From Frigidibacter mobilis (lineage in GTDB: Bacteria > Pseudomonadota > Alphaproteobacteria > Rhodobacterales > Rhodobacteraceae): 64,000 nucleotides of DNA. The stretch lies in contig NZ_CP012661.1 in the NCBI RefSeq assembly GCF_001620265.1, forward strand, positions 4,539,001 to 4,603,000, given 5' to 3'. The first letter of the stretch is position 1. Each line of letters opens with the position of its first letter. Position numbers and translations under genes: made by a program. Positions 29,455-40,320 of the stretch are shown one piece after another. Below the pieces are notes generated by a model that saw only the letters and a list, made by a program, of their open reading frames with translations, was not told where the DNA came from and ran no database searches.

Positions 29455-30900
29455 TCAACGGGCAATGTCCTCATAAAGCCGGGCATAGGCGGCGGCGGAC
29501 CGGCGCCATCCCATGTCCTGCTTCATACCCGCCCGCTGCATGGCGCGGAAGACCCCGGGTTCGGCATATAGGTTACAAAGTTGATCGAGCGCCTGCGAAA
29601 GCCCCAGCGCATCCACCTGGGTGAACACGATGCCCGTTGCGCAACCGGCATCGAGCGCCGCCTTGTTGGCATGGATCACGGTATCGGCCAGCCCGCCCAC
29701 CGCAGCCACCACCGGCACCGCGCCATAGCGCAGCCCGTACATCTGCGTCAGCCCGCAGGGCTCGAACCGCGAGGGCACCAGCACCGCGTCGCCGCCCGCG
29801 AACATCCGGTGCGGCAAGGCCTCGTCATAGCCGGTGCGCAGCGCCACCCGGCCCGGATAGCGCGCCGCGACTCCCGACAGCGCCGCGGCGATATCGGCAT
29901 CGCCAGCCCCCAGCAGCGCCAGCCCGCCGCCGCGCGCCACGAACCCGTCCAGCACCTCTGGCAGCAGGTCGAGGCCCTTTTGCCAGCTCATCCGGCTGAC
30001 CACCACGGCCAGCGGGCCGGGCACGTCCGTCAGCCCGAAATCGCCCTTCAGCCGCTCACGGTTCGCGGCCTTGGCCTTCAGCGTGCGGACCGAGAAGGGC
30101 AGGATCCCCGGATCGGTCCCGGGGTTCCAGACTGTCTCGTCAATACCGTTGAGGATGCCCTGCATCGCGGCGCCGCGGGCGGCGATCACCCCCTGCAGCC
30201 CCATCCCGAACTCTGCCCGCAGCAATTCGCGCGCATAGGTCGGTGAGACAGTCGTGACCCGGTCGGCGAGCAGGATCCCCGCTTTCAAAGCCGAGATCTG
30301 GCCGTAATATTCCAGCGTGCCATCGTTGAACGCGCCCTCGGGCAGGCGCAGCGCGCCGATGCGCTCGCGCGCCGTCACACCCTGGAAGGCGATGTTGTGG
30401 ATGGTCAGCACCGAGGGCACCGGGATATCGCCATAGGCCAGGTAGGCTGGCACCAGCGCGCCCTGCCAGTCATGCGCGTGAACCAGTTCGGGCCGCCAGC
30501 CGTCGGACAGGCCTTCCCGGGCGATCTCGGCCGCGACCCAGCACAGGGCGGCAAAGCGTTCGGGGTTGTCGGGATGGTCATAGCCGTCGGGGCCAAGGTA
30601 GGGCCCGCCGCGCCGGTCATAGAGGTGGGGGGCCTCCAGCAGCAGCATCTCCAGCCCGGCATGGCGCAGCGCCACCACCCGCGCCGGGCCGCCGAACAGG
30701 TTGTCGGTCTGCCAGACCGGGCTGCGCGCGCCCTTTGCCGAGATCCCGGCATAGGCCGGCATCAGCACCCGCATCTGCCAGCCATGCGGGGCCAGTGCCG
30801 CCGGCAGGGCGCCTGCCACATCGGCCAGCCCGCCGGTCTTTATCAGCGGCACACATTCCGAGGCGACAGACAGCACCCGCCGCACCGCCGAAATAGTCAT
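29455..30900 (-). CDS. glgA: Glycogen synthase (ADP-glucose)
   Basis: GT5 enzyme that extends alpha-1,4-glucan from ADP-glucose. Seen: RRVLSVASECVPLIKTGGLADVAGALP (KTGGL motif binding ADP), HAHDWQGALVPAYL, VTTVSPTYARELL, VVSRMSWQKGLDLLPE and the C-terminal PSRFEPCGLTQMYGLRYG with its catalytic Glu. 481 residues. 72 bases downstream of glgC. Confidence 0.97.
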   Translation of the reverse strand: MTISAVRRVLSVASECVPLIKTGGLADVAGALPAALAPHGWQMRVLMPAYAGISAKGARSPVWQTDNLFGGPARVVALRHAGLEMLLLEAPHLYDRRGGPYLGPDGYDHPDNPERFAALCWVAAEIAREGLSDGWRPELVHAHDWQGALVPAYLAYGDIPVPSVLTIHNIAFQGVTARERIGALRLPEGAFNDGTLEYYGQISALKAGILLADRVTTVSPTYARELLRAEFGMGLQGVIAARGAAMQGILNGIDETVWNPGTDPGILPFSVRTLKAKAANRERLKGDFGLTDVPGPLAVVVSRMSWQKGLDLLPEVLDGFVARGGGLALLGAGDADIAAALSGVAARYPGRVALRTGYDEALPHRMFAGGDAVLVPSRFEPCGLTQMYGLRYGAVPVVAAVGGLADTVIHANKAALDAGCATGIVFTQVDALGLSQALDQLCNLYAEPGVFRAMQRAGMKQDMGWRRSAAAYARLYEDIAR

Positions 30901-30972
30901 CTGTCACACCCCTCCGCCAGTTCCCGGGCAGGCGCCGTGCCCCCCGTTTCCCGCACAACCCCGCCGCGGGCG

Positions 30973-32247
30973 TCATGTTCCCAAGGCTGCCGCCCGGGCA
31001 TCCAGCATCGGCTGGGTTATCAGCACCACCCCGCCCTCGCTGACGCGGAACCACCTGGCATCTTCCACCGGATCCTCGCCCACCACCAGCCCGGCGGGCA
31101 CATCCACCCCCCGGTCCAGCACCACACTCGACAGCCGTGCATGGCGGTTGACCTGCGCGTAGGGCAGCGCCACCACCCGGTCCAGCATGGAATAACTGTG
31201 GGTCCGCACCCCGGTGAACAGCAGCGATTCCCGCACCTCGGTGCCCGAGATGATGCAGGCCCCCGATACCATCGAAGAGATGGCAGATCCGCGACGGCCA
31301 TCCTCGTCATGGATGAATTTCGCCGGTGGCACGATCTCGCCATAGGTCCAGATCGGCCAGTCGGTATCGTAGATGTCCAGCTCCGGGATGAAATCGGTCA
31401 GGTCGATATTCGCCTGGTGAAAGGCGTCGATGGTGCCGACGTCGCGCCAGTAGGGCTTGGGGCTGGCGCCGGTGCACACGGCGCTGTCGGTGAAGAAATG
31501 CGCCATTGCACGGCCGTTCTTCACGATCTCGGGGATCAGGTCGGTGCCGAAATCGTGGCTGGAGTTCGGATCCTCGGCATCGCGGATCAGCAGGTCGCGC
31601 AGGAAGGGCCAGCTGAACACGTAGATCCCCATCGAGGCCAGCGCGTGATCGGGGTCGCCGGGCATGCCAGGCGGATCCTTCGGCTTTTCCAGAAATTCCA
31701 AAACGCGCTTGGCCTCGTCGATCTTCATCACGCCAAAGGCGGTTGCGTCCATGCGCGGCACGGTCAGGCAGCCGATGGTCACATCGGCGCCGCTTTCCAC
31801 ATGCTCGCGCAGCATCACCTCGTAATCCATCTTGTAGACATGGTCGCCCGCCAGCACGACGATGAAGTCCACGCCATAGCTGTCGACGATGTCGATATTC
31901 TGCGTCACCGCATCGGCGGTGCCCATGTACCACTTGTTCTCGCTCACCCGCTGGCTGGCAGGCAGGATGTCGAGATACTCGTTCCGCTCGGCGCGGAAGA
32001 AGGTCCAGCCGCGCTGCAGGTGGCGGATCAGGCTGTGCGCCTTGTACTGCGTCGCCACCGCCATCTTGCGGATGCCGGAGTTGAAGGCGTTCGACAGCGC
32101 GAAGTCGATGATCCGGGTCTTGCCGCCGAAATAGACCGCGGGCTTGGCGCGCAGGTCGGTCAGCTCTTTCAGCCGGCTGCCGCGCCCGCCGGCCAGCACG
32201 AAGGCCATCGCGCGGCGGCTGAGCCTGTCAGTCTGTGGGTGCCTCAT
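30973..32247 (-). CDS. glgC: Glucose-1-phosphate adenylyltransferase
   Basis: Makes ADP-glucose, the committed and allosterically regulated step of glycogen synthesis. Seen: [17 protein letters not shown] (nucleotide loop), [60 protein letters not shown] and [16 protein letters not shown], plus a C-terminal left-handed beta-helix. ATG at 32245-32247 is chosen because GGAGGAGG lies five bases upstream; a TTG five codons earlier is in frame. It overlaps the glgB end by 20 bases. Confidence 0.97.
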   Translation of the reverse strand: MRHPQTDRLSRRAMAFVLAGGRGSRLKELTDLRAKPAVYFGGKTRIIDFALSNAFNSGIRKMAVATQYKAHSLIRHLQRGWTFFRAERNEYLDILPASQRVSENKWYMGTADAVTQNIDIVDSYGVDFIVVLAGDHVYKMDYEVMLREHVESGADVTIGCLTVPRMDATAFGVMKIDEAKRVLEFLEKPKDPPGMPGDPDHALASMGIYVFSWPFLRDLLIRDAEDPNSSHDFGTDLIPEIVKNGRAMAHFFTDSAVCTGASPKPYWRDVGTIDAFHQANIDLTDFIPELDIYDTDWPIWTYGEIVPPAKFIHDEDGRRGSAISSMVSGACIISGTEVRESLLFTGVRTHSYSMLDRVVALPYAQVNRHARLSSVVLDRGVDVPAGLVVGEDPVEDARWFRVSEGGVVLITQPMLDARAAALGT

Positions 32248-34447
32248 CCGGTCCTCCTCCAAGTGGGTGCGCGTCCCGTCCCTTGCGGAACATGACGACC
32301 GACAGCGGCGGCAGCGTCAAGAGCGCGGATTGGCCCTGCCCGTGCCAGGGCACATCTTCCGTGCTGACCCCGCCCAAGTTGCCCCGATTTCCGCCGCCAT
32401 AGACGGCTGAATCGGTGTTCAGCACCTCGGTCCAGGGCCCCGCCTCGGGGAAACCCACGCGAAAGCCGGTTCGTTCCATCGGCGTGAAATTTGCGACCAC
32501 CACCACCGGGCCATCGCCCGCCGCGCCGTGGCGGCTGAAGGCCAGGATCGACTGTTCCGCATTGTCGGCATCGAGCCAGCCGAACCCCTCGGGCCGGGTG
32601 TCGTTGACATGCAGCGCCGGCAGCTCCCGGTAGACGCGGTTCAGATCGCGCACCAGCCGCTGCACCCCGGCATGGGCCGGATCGTCCAGCAGGTGCCAAT
32701 CCAGGCTGATGTCATGGTTCCACTCGCGCCGCTGCGCGAAGTCCTGGCCCATGAACAGCAGCTTCTTGCCCGGATGCGCCCACATGAAGGCATAGTAGGC
32801 GCGCAGGTTGGCGAATTTCTCCCACTCCGTGCCCGGCATCTTGCCCAGCATCGATCCCTTGCCATGCACCACCTCGTCATGGCTGATCGGCAGGATGAAG
32901 TTTTCCGACCAGGCATAGGACATGCCGAAGGTCATCTGGGTATGGTGCCATTTGCGGAAGAGGGGATCGCGCTGCATGTAGTCCAGCGTGTCGTTCATCC
33001 AGCCCATGTTCCACTTGAAGCCGAAGCCAAGCCCGCCCTCATGCACGGGCCGCGACACGCCCGGAAAGCTGGTGCTTTCCTCGGCGACGGTCATGATGCC
33101 GGGCACACGTTCATAGGTGGCGATGTTCATCTCGCGCAGGAAGGCGATGGCCTCCAGGTTCTCGCGCCCGCCGTGGATATTGGGCACCCACTCGCCCTGG
33201 GGCCGCGAATAGTCGCGGTAGAGCATCGAGGCGACGGCATCGACGCGCAGCCCGTCGGCGCCATATTCGGCCAGCCAGTAGACGGCATTGGCGATCAGGT
33301 AGTTCTTCACCTCGCGCCGGCCGTAATTGTAGATCAGGGTGTTCCAGTCGCGGTGGAAGCCCTCTTTCGGGTCGGCATGTTCATAGATCGGGGTGCCGTC
33401 GAACTGGCCAAGCCCATGCGCGTCGGACGGGAAATGCCCCGGCACCCAGTCGAGGATCACGCCCAGGCCGGCCTCATGCGCGGCATCGACCAGCGCGCGG
33501 AATTCGGCCGGCGTGCCGTGGCGCACGGTGGGCGCGAACATGCCAACCGGCTGATAGCCCCAGGAGCCATCGAAGGGAAACTCGCTGACCGGCAGCAGCT
33601 CGATATGGGTAAAGCCCATGTCCCTGGCATAGCCCACCAGCTCCGCCGCCAGCTCGGGATAGGACAGGCGGCGATTGCCGTCCTCGACCTTGCGGCGCCA
33701 CGATCCCAGATGCACCTCGTAGATGGAAATCGGCGCGTCCACGCTGTTGGCCGCGGCGCGGCTGGCAGGCAGCGGTGGCTGGGGAGGAATGGGCAGGCGC
33801 CGTACCACCGACCCGGTTGCGGGGGGATGCTCGGCGCCAAAGCCTACCGGGTCGGCCTTTTGCGGCACCGGCGCGCCGTCCGGGCCCAGCAGGTCGTATT
33901 TGTAGACCGCCCCTTCGCCGATCCCGGGCAGGAAGATCTCCCACACCCCGGTCGCGCCGCGCTTGCGCATCACCGCGCGCCGCGCGTCCCAGAAGTTGAA
34001 GTCACCGACGACGGACACCCGCTGCGCATTCGGCGCCCAGACGGCGAAATGCGTGCCCTCCACGCCCTCATGCGTGATCTCATGCGCGCCAAGCCGCTGC
34101 CACAGCCGCATGTGGCGGCCCTCGGCCATCAGGTGCTCGTCCAGCTCGCCCAGGACCGGGCCGAAACGGTAGGGGTCGTCCATCTCCCAGGCCGCGCCAT
34201 GCCCCTCGGCGTGCAGCCGGTAGGGCACGCGCTCCGCCAGCAGCCCGGCGAACAGGCCCGGCACGCCGGCGACCGGCGGCAAGGCCACCTTGCCCGCTTC
34301 GGTCAGGGCCGTCACCCGCTCTGCCCCCGGCACGAAGGCGCGCAGCACCTGCCGCTTGCCCCAGGGATGGATCCCCAGCGCCTTGAACGGCTCGCCATGC
34401 CGGCCTGCGGCAATCGCCTCGGCCTCTGCCCGCCCGATCAGTTCCAT
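32228..34447 (-). CDS. glgB: 1,4-alpha-glucan branching enzyme
   Basis: Forms alpha-1,6 branches. Two N-terminal CBM48-like modules ([39 protein letters not shown]) precede the GH13 barrel with [16 protein letters not shown], nucleophile in [18 protein letters not shown], acid in [13 protein letters not shown] and [15 protein letters not shown]. About 739 residues from the ATG at 34447; the upstream GTG (34456) would abut the GGAAGG ribosome site. Coupled to glgC by overlap. Confidence 0.97.
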   Translation of the reverse strand: MELIGRAEAEAIAAGRHGEPFKALGIHPWGKRQVLRAFVPGAERVTALTEAGKVALPPVAGVPGLFAGLLAERVPYRLHAEGHGAAWEMDDPYRFGPVLGELDEHLMAEGRHMRLWQRLGAHEITHEGVEGTHFAVWAPNAQRVSVVGDFNFWDARRAVMRKRGATGVWEIFLPGIGEGAVYKYDLLGPDGAPVPQKADPVGFGAEHPPATGSVVRRLPIPPQPPLPASRAAANSVDAPISIYEVHLGSWRRKVEDGNRRLSYPELAAELVGYARDMGFTHIELLPVSEFPFDGSWGYQPVGMFAPTVRHGTPAEFRALVDAAHEAGLGVILDWVPGHFPSDAHGLGQFDGTPIYEHADPKEGFHRDWNTLIYNYGRREVKNYLIANAVYWLAEYGADGLRVDAVASMLYRDYSRPQGEWVPNIHGGRENLEAIAFLREMNIATYERVPGIMTVAEESTSFPGVSRPVHEGGLGFGFKWNMGWMNDTLDYMQRDPLFRKWHHTQMTFGMSYAWSENFILPISHDEVVHGKGSMLGKMPGTEWEKFANLRAYYAFMWAHPGKKLLFMGQDFAQRREWNHDISLDWHLLDDPAHAGVQRLVRDLNRVYRELPALHVNDTRPEGFGWLDADNAEQSILAFSRHGAAGDGPVVVVANFTPMERTGFRVGFPEAGPWTEVLNTDSAVYGGGNRGNLGGVSTEDVPWHGQGQSALLTLPPLSVVMFRKGRDAHPLGGGPDEAPTD

Positions 34448-34486
34448 GCGCAGCACCCTTCCGCTAGCCGGGGTCCGCGCCGCCCG

Positions 34487-36904
34487 TCAGATCGCCGGGG
34501 GAATGGACCAGATATCAGACATGTAGCCCTTAATCGTTCGATCGGAAGAGAAGAAACCCATCCGGGCGGTATTCAGCGCAGCCATGCGGTGCCAGTCTGC
34601 CGGGTCGGTATAGGCGCGGTCCACCGCGCGCTGGGCCTGATAATAGGCCTCGAAATCGGCGGTCACCAGGTAATGGTCATGGTGCCACAGCATGTCGGTC
34701 AGCGCGTGATAGCGGCCCTCCTCGCCGGGGCTGAACATGCCCTCGGCCAGCATCATCAGCACATCGCGCAGCCGCTGACTTTCGCCGATGGCGGCCTTTT
34801 CATGCCCGATCCGCGCGCGCCGGGCCACCACCTCTGCCGCCGTCAGCCCGAACAGGAAGAAGTTCTCGGCCCCCACATGCTCGCGGATCTCCACATTCGC
34901 GCCATCGAGCGTGCCGATGGTCAGCGCGCCATTCAGGCTGAACTTCATGTTGCCGGTCCCCGAAGCCTCGGTCCCCGCGGTCGAGATCTGTTCCGACAGG
35001 TCCGCCGCCGGCACCAGCCGTTCCGCCATGCTGACATTGTAGTTCGCCGGATAGACGATCTGCAGCCAGTCCCGCGTGACCGGGTCATTGTTCACCTTGG
35101 CCGCCACATCGTTGATAAGCCGGATAATCAGCTTGGCCGTGGCATAGCCCGGCGCCGACTTGCCGCCGAAGATCTTCACCCGCGGCACGATGGCGCTGGC
35201 GGGATCCTCGCGGATCTGGTGCCATAGCGCGATGGCTTCGAGGATGTTCAGCAGCTGCCGCTTGTATTCGTGGATGCGCTTTACCTGCACGTCGAACAGC
35301 GCATCGGGGCTGACCTTCGCGCCGCCCGTCGCCGCGATCCAGTCCGCCAGCCGCATCTTGTTCTCGCGCTTGGCCGCCGCGAACCGGTCCAGGAAGCCGG
35401 CATCGGTCACATGCGGCTCCAGCCCCTTCAGCCGGTCCAGATCGGCCTGCCAGCCATCGCCGACGACATCGGTCACCAGCCGCGCCAGCGGCGGGTTCGC
35501 CAGCGCCAGCCAGCGCCGCGGGGTGATGCCGTTGGTCTGGTTGACGATCCGGTCCGGGTGCAGCGCGTTCAGATCGTGGAACACGGTCTTGCGCATCAGG
35601 TCGGTATGCAGCGCCGACACCCCGTTCACCCGATGCGCGGTGACAAAGGCCAGCGTGCCCATCTGCACCTCGTCATGCGCGAGGATCGACAGGCCCGCAG
35701 GGCGGGTGGGGTTCATCCGGCGGTGCCAGTCGTCGATCCGCTCGATGATCTGCATGTGCCGCGGCAGCACCGAGCCCATCGTCCAGGTGGACCAGCGCTC
35801 CAGCGCCTCGGGCAGCAGCGTGTGGTTGGTGTAGCCAAGCACCTGCACCGCCACCTCGCAGGCCTCGTCGAACCCGAGTCCCTCTTCATCCACCATCACC
35901 CGGATCAGCTCGGGCCCGGCAATCGCGGGGTGGGTGTCGTTCATCTGGATCGCCACATGCGCCGGCAGCTTGCGCAGGTCGCCGTGCTGGCCACGGAAAC
36001 GCCGCAGGATATCGGCGATGGAAGCGGCGGTCAGGAAATACTCCTGCTTCAGTCGCAGCTCCTTGCCGGCCTGGGTGTCGTCATTGGGATAGAGCACGCG
36101 GCTGAGCGTGCGGGCCAGCGCCTCGGGCTCGGATGCCGCGGTATGGTCGCCGGCGTTGAAGCGCGCCAGGTCGAACAGCGTCGTCGGCCGCGCCGCCCAC
36201 AGCCGCAGCGTGTTGGCCCAGCGGCCCCGCCAGCCGACCACCGGCATGTCATGCGCCTCGGCGACCACCGTTTCGCCCGGATGCCAGATCGCGCGGGCGC
36301 CCTGCGTTTCCACATGGCCGCGAAAGCCCACCGTCGCCACCGCCTCGGGCCGCTCGAACACCCAGGGGGCGCGGCGGATCAGCCAGTCTTCCGGCGTTTC
36401 CACCTGCCGCCCGCCCTCGAAGCGCTGGCGGAAGATCCCGTGTTCATAGCGGATGCCATAGCCATAGCCGGGGCAGCCCAGTGTCGACATGGAATCGAGG
36501 AAACAGGCCGCCAGCCGTCCCAGCCCGCCATTGCCGAGCGCCGCATCGGGCTCATCCTCGATCAGCGTGCGCAACTCGGGCCCCATGCCCGCCAGCGCCT
36601 CATCGATCATCCCGTGCAGGCCGAGGTTGATCGCCGCATCTTCCAGCATCCGGCCGATCAGGAATTCCATCGACAGGTAATAGACGCGCTTGCGGTCCTC
36701 GCCATAGGTGCGGCGGGTCGCGGCGAACCACGGTTCCATGATGAGGTCGCGCAGCGTGTGGCTGACCGCCATCCGCCAGTCATAGACCGAGGCATGGCCC
36801 GGATCCTTGCCAAGGCTGGTGCGCAGATGCCCCAGGATCGCGGCCCGCAGCATCGGGACGCTGACCCCGGACAGGGTCGGAACGGTGGTCAGCAAATTGG
36901 TCAT
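34487..36904 (-). CDS. glgP: Glycogen/starch/alpha-glucan phosphorylase
   Basis: Releases glucose-1-phosphate from glycogen (GT35, PLP dependent). Seen: RVYYLSMEFLIGRMLEDA, EDEPDAALGNGGLGRLAACF, GYGIRYEHGIFRQ, VAIQMNDTHPAIAGPELIRV, and the PLP-lysine segment AGTEASGTGNMKFSLNGALT. 805 residues from the ATG at 36902-36904. The reading frame continues upstream to 37057 but those residues are not family-like. First gene of the glg operon. Confidence 0.97.
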   Translation of the reverse strand: MTNLLTTVPTLSGVSVPMLRAAILGHLRTSLGKDPGHASVYDWRMAVSHTLRDLIMEPWFAATRRTYGEDRKRVYYLSMEFLIGRMLEDAAINLGLHGMIDEALAGMGPELRTLIEDEPDAALGNGGLGRLAACFLDSMSTLGCPGYGYGIRYEHGIFRQRFEGGRQVETPEDWLIRRAPWVFERPEAVATVGFRGHVETQGARAIWHPGETVVAEAHDMPVVGWRGRWANTLRLWAARPTTLFDLARFNAGDHTAASEPEALARTLSRVLYPNDDTQAGKELRLKQEYFLTAASIADILRRFRGQHGDLRKLPAHVAIQMNDTHPAIAGPELIRVMVDEEGLGFDEACEVAVQVLGYTNHTLLPEALERWSTWTMGSVLPRHMQIIERIDDWHRRMNPTRPAGLSILAHDEVQMGTLAFVTAHRVNGVSALHTDLMRKTVFHDLNALHPDRIVNQTNGITPRRWLALANPPLARLVTDVVGDGWQADLDRLKGLEPHVTDAGFLDRFAAAKRENKMRLADWIAATGGAKVSPDALFDVQVKRIHEYKRQLLNILEAIALWHQIREDPASAIVPRVKIFGGKSAPGYATAKLIIRLINDVAAKVNNDPVTRDWLQIVYPANYNVSMAERLVPAADLSEQISTAGTEASGTGNMKFSLNGALTIGTLDGANVEIREHVGAENFFLFGLTAAEVVARRARIGHEKAAIGESQRLRDVLMMLAEGMFSPGEEGRYHALTDMLWHHDHYLVTADFEAYYQAQRAVDRAYTDPADWHRMAALNTARMGFFSSDRTIKGYMSDIWSIPPAI

Positions 36905-37155
36905 GGTGCGCGCCTGTCCTGTTGTCCTGCGCCCACACGTCCCACAGCGCCGCGCGCGGCGCCAGAACCCCGCCGGAGAATTCGGGTAATCCGTGGCACC
37001 GCCGCCAGCATTCGCGCCCAAAACCGCCAGTCCCGCGGCAGCTTCGCGCGAAAACACGGCATCGTGGCCACGCGGCCCGCATTTTTCGCGCCCGGGCGGT
37101 TGCGGCCACGGCCGCGCGCGTTACCCATTGACCAACGGCATGACAGGAGACCCCG

Positions 37156-38742
37156 ATGAACGAGTGGTGGCGCGGCGCGGTGATCTACCAGATCTATCCC
37201 CGGTCCTTTCAGGATGACGATGGCAACGGCATCGGCGACCTGCCCGGCATCACCCGGCGGCTGGACCATGTCGCCCGCCTTGGCGCCGATGCGATCTGGC
37301 TCTCGCCGATCTTCCCCTCGCCGATGGCCGACATGGGCTATGACGTGTCGGACTATACCGGCATCGAGCCCCTCTTCGGCACGCTGGAGGATTTCGACGC
37401 CCTCATCGCCCGCGCCCATGAGCTTGGCCTAAAGGTCATCATCGACCAGGTGATCTCGCATTCCTCGGACCAGCACCCCTGGTTCGTCGAAAGCCGCAAG
37501 GCGCGCACCGGCCCCAGGGCCGACTGGTATGTCTGGGCCGACCCCAGGCCCGATGGCAGCCCGCCCAACAACTGGCCCTCGGTCTTCGGCGGCCCGGCCT
37601 GGGCCTGGGATGCCGGGCGGCGGCAATACTACCTGCACAACTTCCTGACCAGCCAGCCCGACCTGAACCTGCACAATCCCGAAGTGCAGACAGCGCTGCT
37701 GGACACCATGCGCTTCTGGCTGGAGCGGGGGGTGGACGGCTTCCGCCTCGATACCGTCAACTACTACTTCCATGACGACCGCTTGCGCGACAACCCGGCC
37801 CTGCCCGCCGCCAAGGGCGCGCTGCCCCCCGTCAATCCCTATGACATGCAAAACCACCTCTATTCCAAGACGCGGCCCGAAAACATCGCCTTCCTGCAAA
37901 GGATGCGCGCGCTGACCGACGAGTATTCCGCCCGGATGCTGGTGGGTGAGGTCGGCGAGGCGCACCGCGCGGTCGAGATCATGGGCGAATACACCGCCGG
38001 CAGCGACCGTCTGCACATGGCCTATTCCTTCGACCTGCTCGGCCCCGACTTCACGCCTGCCCATTTCCGCGCCGTCATCGAGGGTTTCTTCAAGGGCGCC
38101 CCCGATGGCTGGCCCTGCTGGAGCTTTTCCAACCATGACGTGAACCGCCACGCTACCCGCTGGGCCAGCCACGACTCGGGCGGTGACGCCCTCGCCCGCC
38201 AGGCCGCCGCGCTGCTGCTGTCCTTCGAGGGCGCCATCTGCCTCTATCAGGGCGAGGAACTGGGCCAGACCGAGACCGACATCCTGTGGGAGGAACTGAC
38301 CGACCCCGTCGGCATGCGCTTCTGGCCCGACAACAAGGGCCGCGACGGCTGCCGCACCCCGATGGTGTGGGAGCGTGACGCCCACGCCGCCGGCTTTTCC
38401 ACCGCCGAGCCCTGGTTGCCGGTCAAACCCCCGCAACGCGCCCGCGCCGTCGACATGCAGGACGGGGTGGCGGGATCGGTGCTGGAAACCTACCGCGCCC
38501 TGATCGCCTTCCGCAAAGCCACCCCGGCCCTGCTGCACGGCGCAACCCGCTTCCTCGACCTGCCCGCCCCGTTGCTGGGGTTTGTGCGCGGCGAGGGCGA
38601 GGGGGCGGTGACCTGTCTGTTCAACCTCTCCGCCAAGGCGGTGAAACTGCCGAAGGGGGTGGGAGGCAAGGCGATTGGGCCGGCGCAGGGGATGGAGACG
38701 GCGGGGGTTTTGGGGGCGAACGGGTGGGGGTTTGTGGGGTGA
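37156..38742 (+). CDS. GH13 alpha-glucosidase (oligo-1,6-glucosidase / AglA type)
   Basis: Cytoplasmic glycoside hydrolase of 528 residues. Seen: WWRGAVIYQIYPRSFQDDDG at the start, IDQVISHSSDQHPWF, nucleophile in GVDGFRLDTVNYYF, acid in MLVGEVGEAH and WSFSNHDVNRHATRW, the four GH13 motifs. It acts on short maltose/isomaltose-type oligomers, so it fits beside the glycogen genes. ACAGGAGA precedes the ATG. It is divergent from glgP with a 251-base gap that must hold both promoters; I see no clear operator. The 3' end borders the accessory island. Confidence 0.93.
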   Translation: MNEWWRGAVIYQIYPRSFQDDDGNGIGDLPGITRRLDHVARLGADAIWLSPIFPSPMADMGYDVSDYTGIEPLFGTLEDFDALIARAHELGLKVIIDQVISHSSDQHPWFVESRKARTGPRADWYVWADPRPDGSPPNNWPSVFGGPAWAWDAGRRQYYLHNFLTSQPDLNLHNPEVQTALLDTMRFWLERGVDGFRLDTVNYYFHDDRLRDNPALPAAKGALPPVNPYDMQNHLYSKTRPENIAFLQRMRALTDEYSARMLVGEVGEAHRAVEIMGEYTAGSDRLHMAYSFDLLGPDFTPAHFRAVIEGFFKGAPDGWPCWSFSNHDVNRHATRWASHDSGGDALARQAAALLLSFEGAICLYQGEELGQTETDILWEELTDPVGMRFWPDNKGRDGCRTPMVWERDAHAAGFSTAEPWLPVKPPQRARAVDMQDGVAGSVLETYRALIAFRKATPALLHGATRFLDLPAPLLGFVRGEGEGAVTCLFNLSAKAVKLPKGVGGKAIGPAQGMETAGVLGANGWGFVG

Positions 38743-38777
38743 ACTGCCATCACAACTACCATTATTCTGCTATATCC

Positions 38778-39748
38778 CTATTCCGTATCGTATGTCGCGA
38801 TATGTCTCGAATACCTAATGTGTCCTGACAGCCGAGCAACGTCTTGAGGTCGGCAACTGCCCGACTGCATTACGTGGCTATAAGCGCGCAATTTGTTCCG
38901 ATACCCCTTTGTCAGCTTTACGGACTTTCCGTCTACCAAAAGTCCGTGAACTTTTAGCCGCGATGGCAACTCGGCAAAATGGGTCTTGTGCTTGGAGACC
39001 GTCCAGGGTGTTCCGTCAAAGAGGCGCAGAACTCTCTCCGGCAAGCTGCTCGGAAATTCGTTCGCCGAGGAAAAAGTGATGTCGTCGGCATATCTCGTAA
39101 CTCTAATGTTGAAACTATTAGCCAACTCCAAGAGAGCCGTATCAAGGCCCATCATTGAGATATTGGACAGGACAGGACTCGAAGGCGCGCCTTGTGCAAG
39201 AGCCCACGATAGCAGCATAGGCTCGTAATCAAAGATGCGCTAACCATATCATAACCCAAACTCATCAGACGAGAGGAGACCCACGTATCGGTGGTGGTCG
39301 GAAAGAAGTCTTGTATGTCGACCGAGTAGATCCATGACGCTTCAGTATGCTGCGCGGCCGCGTCAATGTGCGAGCGGCCTGGGACAAAGCCATAGACATG
39401 ATCGGGAAAAACCGCATTTCGCTGCAGCTGAATAGATATCCACTTTTGGATTATTTTAAGTCCCACTTTTGGAGCCATAATCAGCCTCTCGCCTCGTCCC
39501 TTGGGGATGGAGAACGACCTGTAGTGTCGGTGCGGTCGATTAACAAAAGACCAAATTATCCCTGGGTTCACGCCAATCATCGTGGCCAGAACCTCTTTAG
39601 AGGTGATCGGTATAAGACCTGCTCCCAGCAAGTGATTTATGCGCTCGACCTCAACGTCGTCGGTCACACTTGATACGGCCGCCCAAAATTCCTTTTCTTC
39701 GGAAAAAGAAAAGAACGCTGAATTGGCGAGATGGTGCGGAAGCCTCAT
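38778..39748 (-). CDS. Retron-type reverse transcriptase, one frameshift
   Basis: About 323 residues when joined. Seen in order: YRSFSIPKGRGERLIMAPK, VYGFVPGRSHIDAAAQHTEA, WIYSVDIQDFFPTTTD (first catalytic Asp), SLGYDMVSASLITSLCCYRG, AQGAPSSPVLSNI, RYADDITFSS (YADD catalytic pair) and a VHGLLVDGKSVKL segment in place of the retron VTG motif. It resembles retron RTs such as Ec86. The frame breaks at the C run 39203-39205; one more base gives RGALAQGAPSSP. Directly upstream is a structured non-coding stretch in the retron msr-msd position. Base composition is lower in GC than the core genes. Confidence 0.85.
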
Positions 39749-39883
39749 TTAGCAAACAATCGTTTCAAGAGCGTCGGTCTTCGGACTGGCGCTTCGAAGG
39801 AGCGACGGTCCGAAGATCGACGGCCCTTCTGTGTGTGGTCTTGGCAAGTGGGCATGATACATACCCGCGCCTGAGGCTCCCGC
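39736..39883 (-). ncRNA. Predicted retron msr-msd non-coding RNA
   Basis: About 148 nt between the winged-helix gene and the RT. Read on the minus strand: a1 GCGGGAGCCTCA (39883-39872) can pair with a2 TGAGGCTTCCGC (39747-39736), 12 bp with one G-U. Just inside a1 is an msr-like hairpin, GGGTATG-TAT-CATGCCC. The msd-like part is a long hairpin with arms 39772-39786 and 39808-39822 (15 bp, one G-U), extended by CGCT/AGCG toward the loop. Layout and pairing match retrons. The a2 arm overlaps the RT start codon, which is unusual. Confidence 0.6.
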
Positions 39884-39890
39884 GACAGCA

Positions 39891-40259
39891 TCATAGGTTG
39901 CCTCGCCGAGCAAGGTCAAGCAGGCGTGTGATGTCAGGGCTTGATCGCTTCTTTACAGTTCCCAGAACTTTTAACGCATTCGCAGCAAGGCAGTAGTTTC
40001 CGTCCTTGCGCCGCACCACAAAACTCGTTTTCCTGAGAGCATCCAGATGTCTGCTAAGATAATCAAGTGGAGGACTCGAGAAACCTTTCGAGGCGAGTCT
40101 TTCAGCAAGAACTTCTTGAGTTGCGGGTGCAGCAATTCGTAGTTCGTTCAAGATAGCCGTCCGAGAAGGCAGATTTTCATCGACGGTAAGTCGTACTTCA
40201 GACAGGCGGATGCCTGCATTCTCAAGATAAATAGCAATTCTACCAGATATATCATCCAT
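39891..40259 (-). CDS. Winged-helix protein upstream of the retron-like ncRNA
   Basis: 122 residues. The middle (TAILNELRIAAPATQEVLAERLASKG, LSRHLDALRKTSFVVRRKDGNYCLAANAL) has the order helix, helix, recognition-type helix and beta-wing expected of ArsR-like winged helices. Some retron types include a DNA-binding winged-helix partner. Its stop lies 8 bases before the predicted a1 arm. It could regulate the operon through the palindrome at 43770-43785, or be a working part of the system; both are inference. Confidence 0.7.
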   Translation of the reverse strand: MDDISGRIAIYLENAGIRLSEVRLTVDENLPSRTAILNELRIAAPATQEVLAERLASKGFSSPPLDYLSRHLDALRKTSFVVRRKDGNYCLAANALKVLGTVKKRSSPDITRLLDLARRGNL

Positions 40260-40320
40260 GCTATTCCTGATAGCGTCACCCTTTGGAACAACCCATACAA
40301 CACCCCGTCAGCTTCCAGCG

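Noticed and set aside
36905..37057. N-terminal extension of glgP
   Set aside because: The extra 51 residues do not match the family and would overlap the divergent promoter region.
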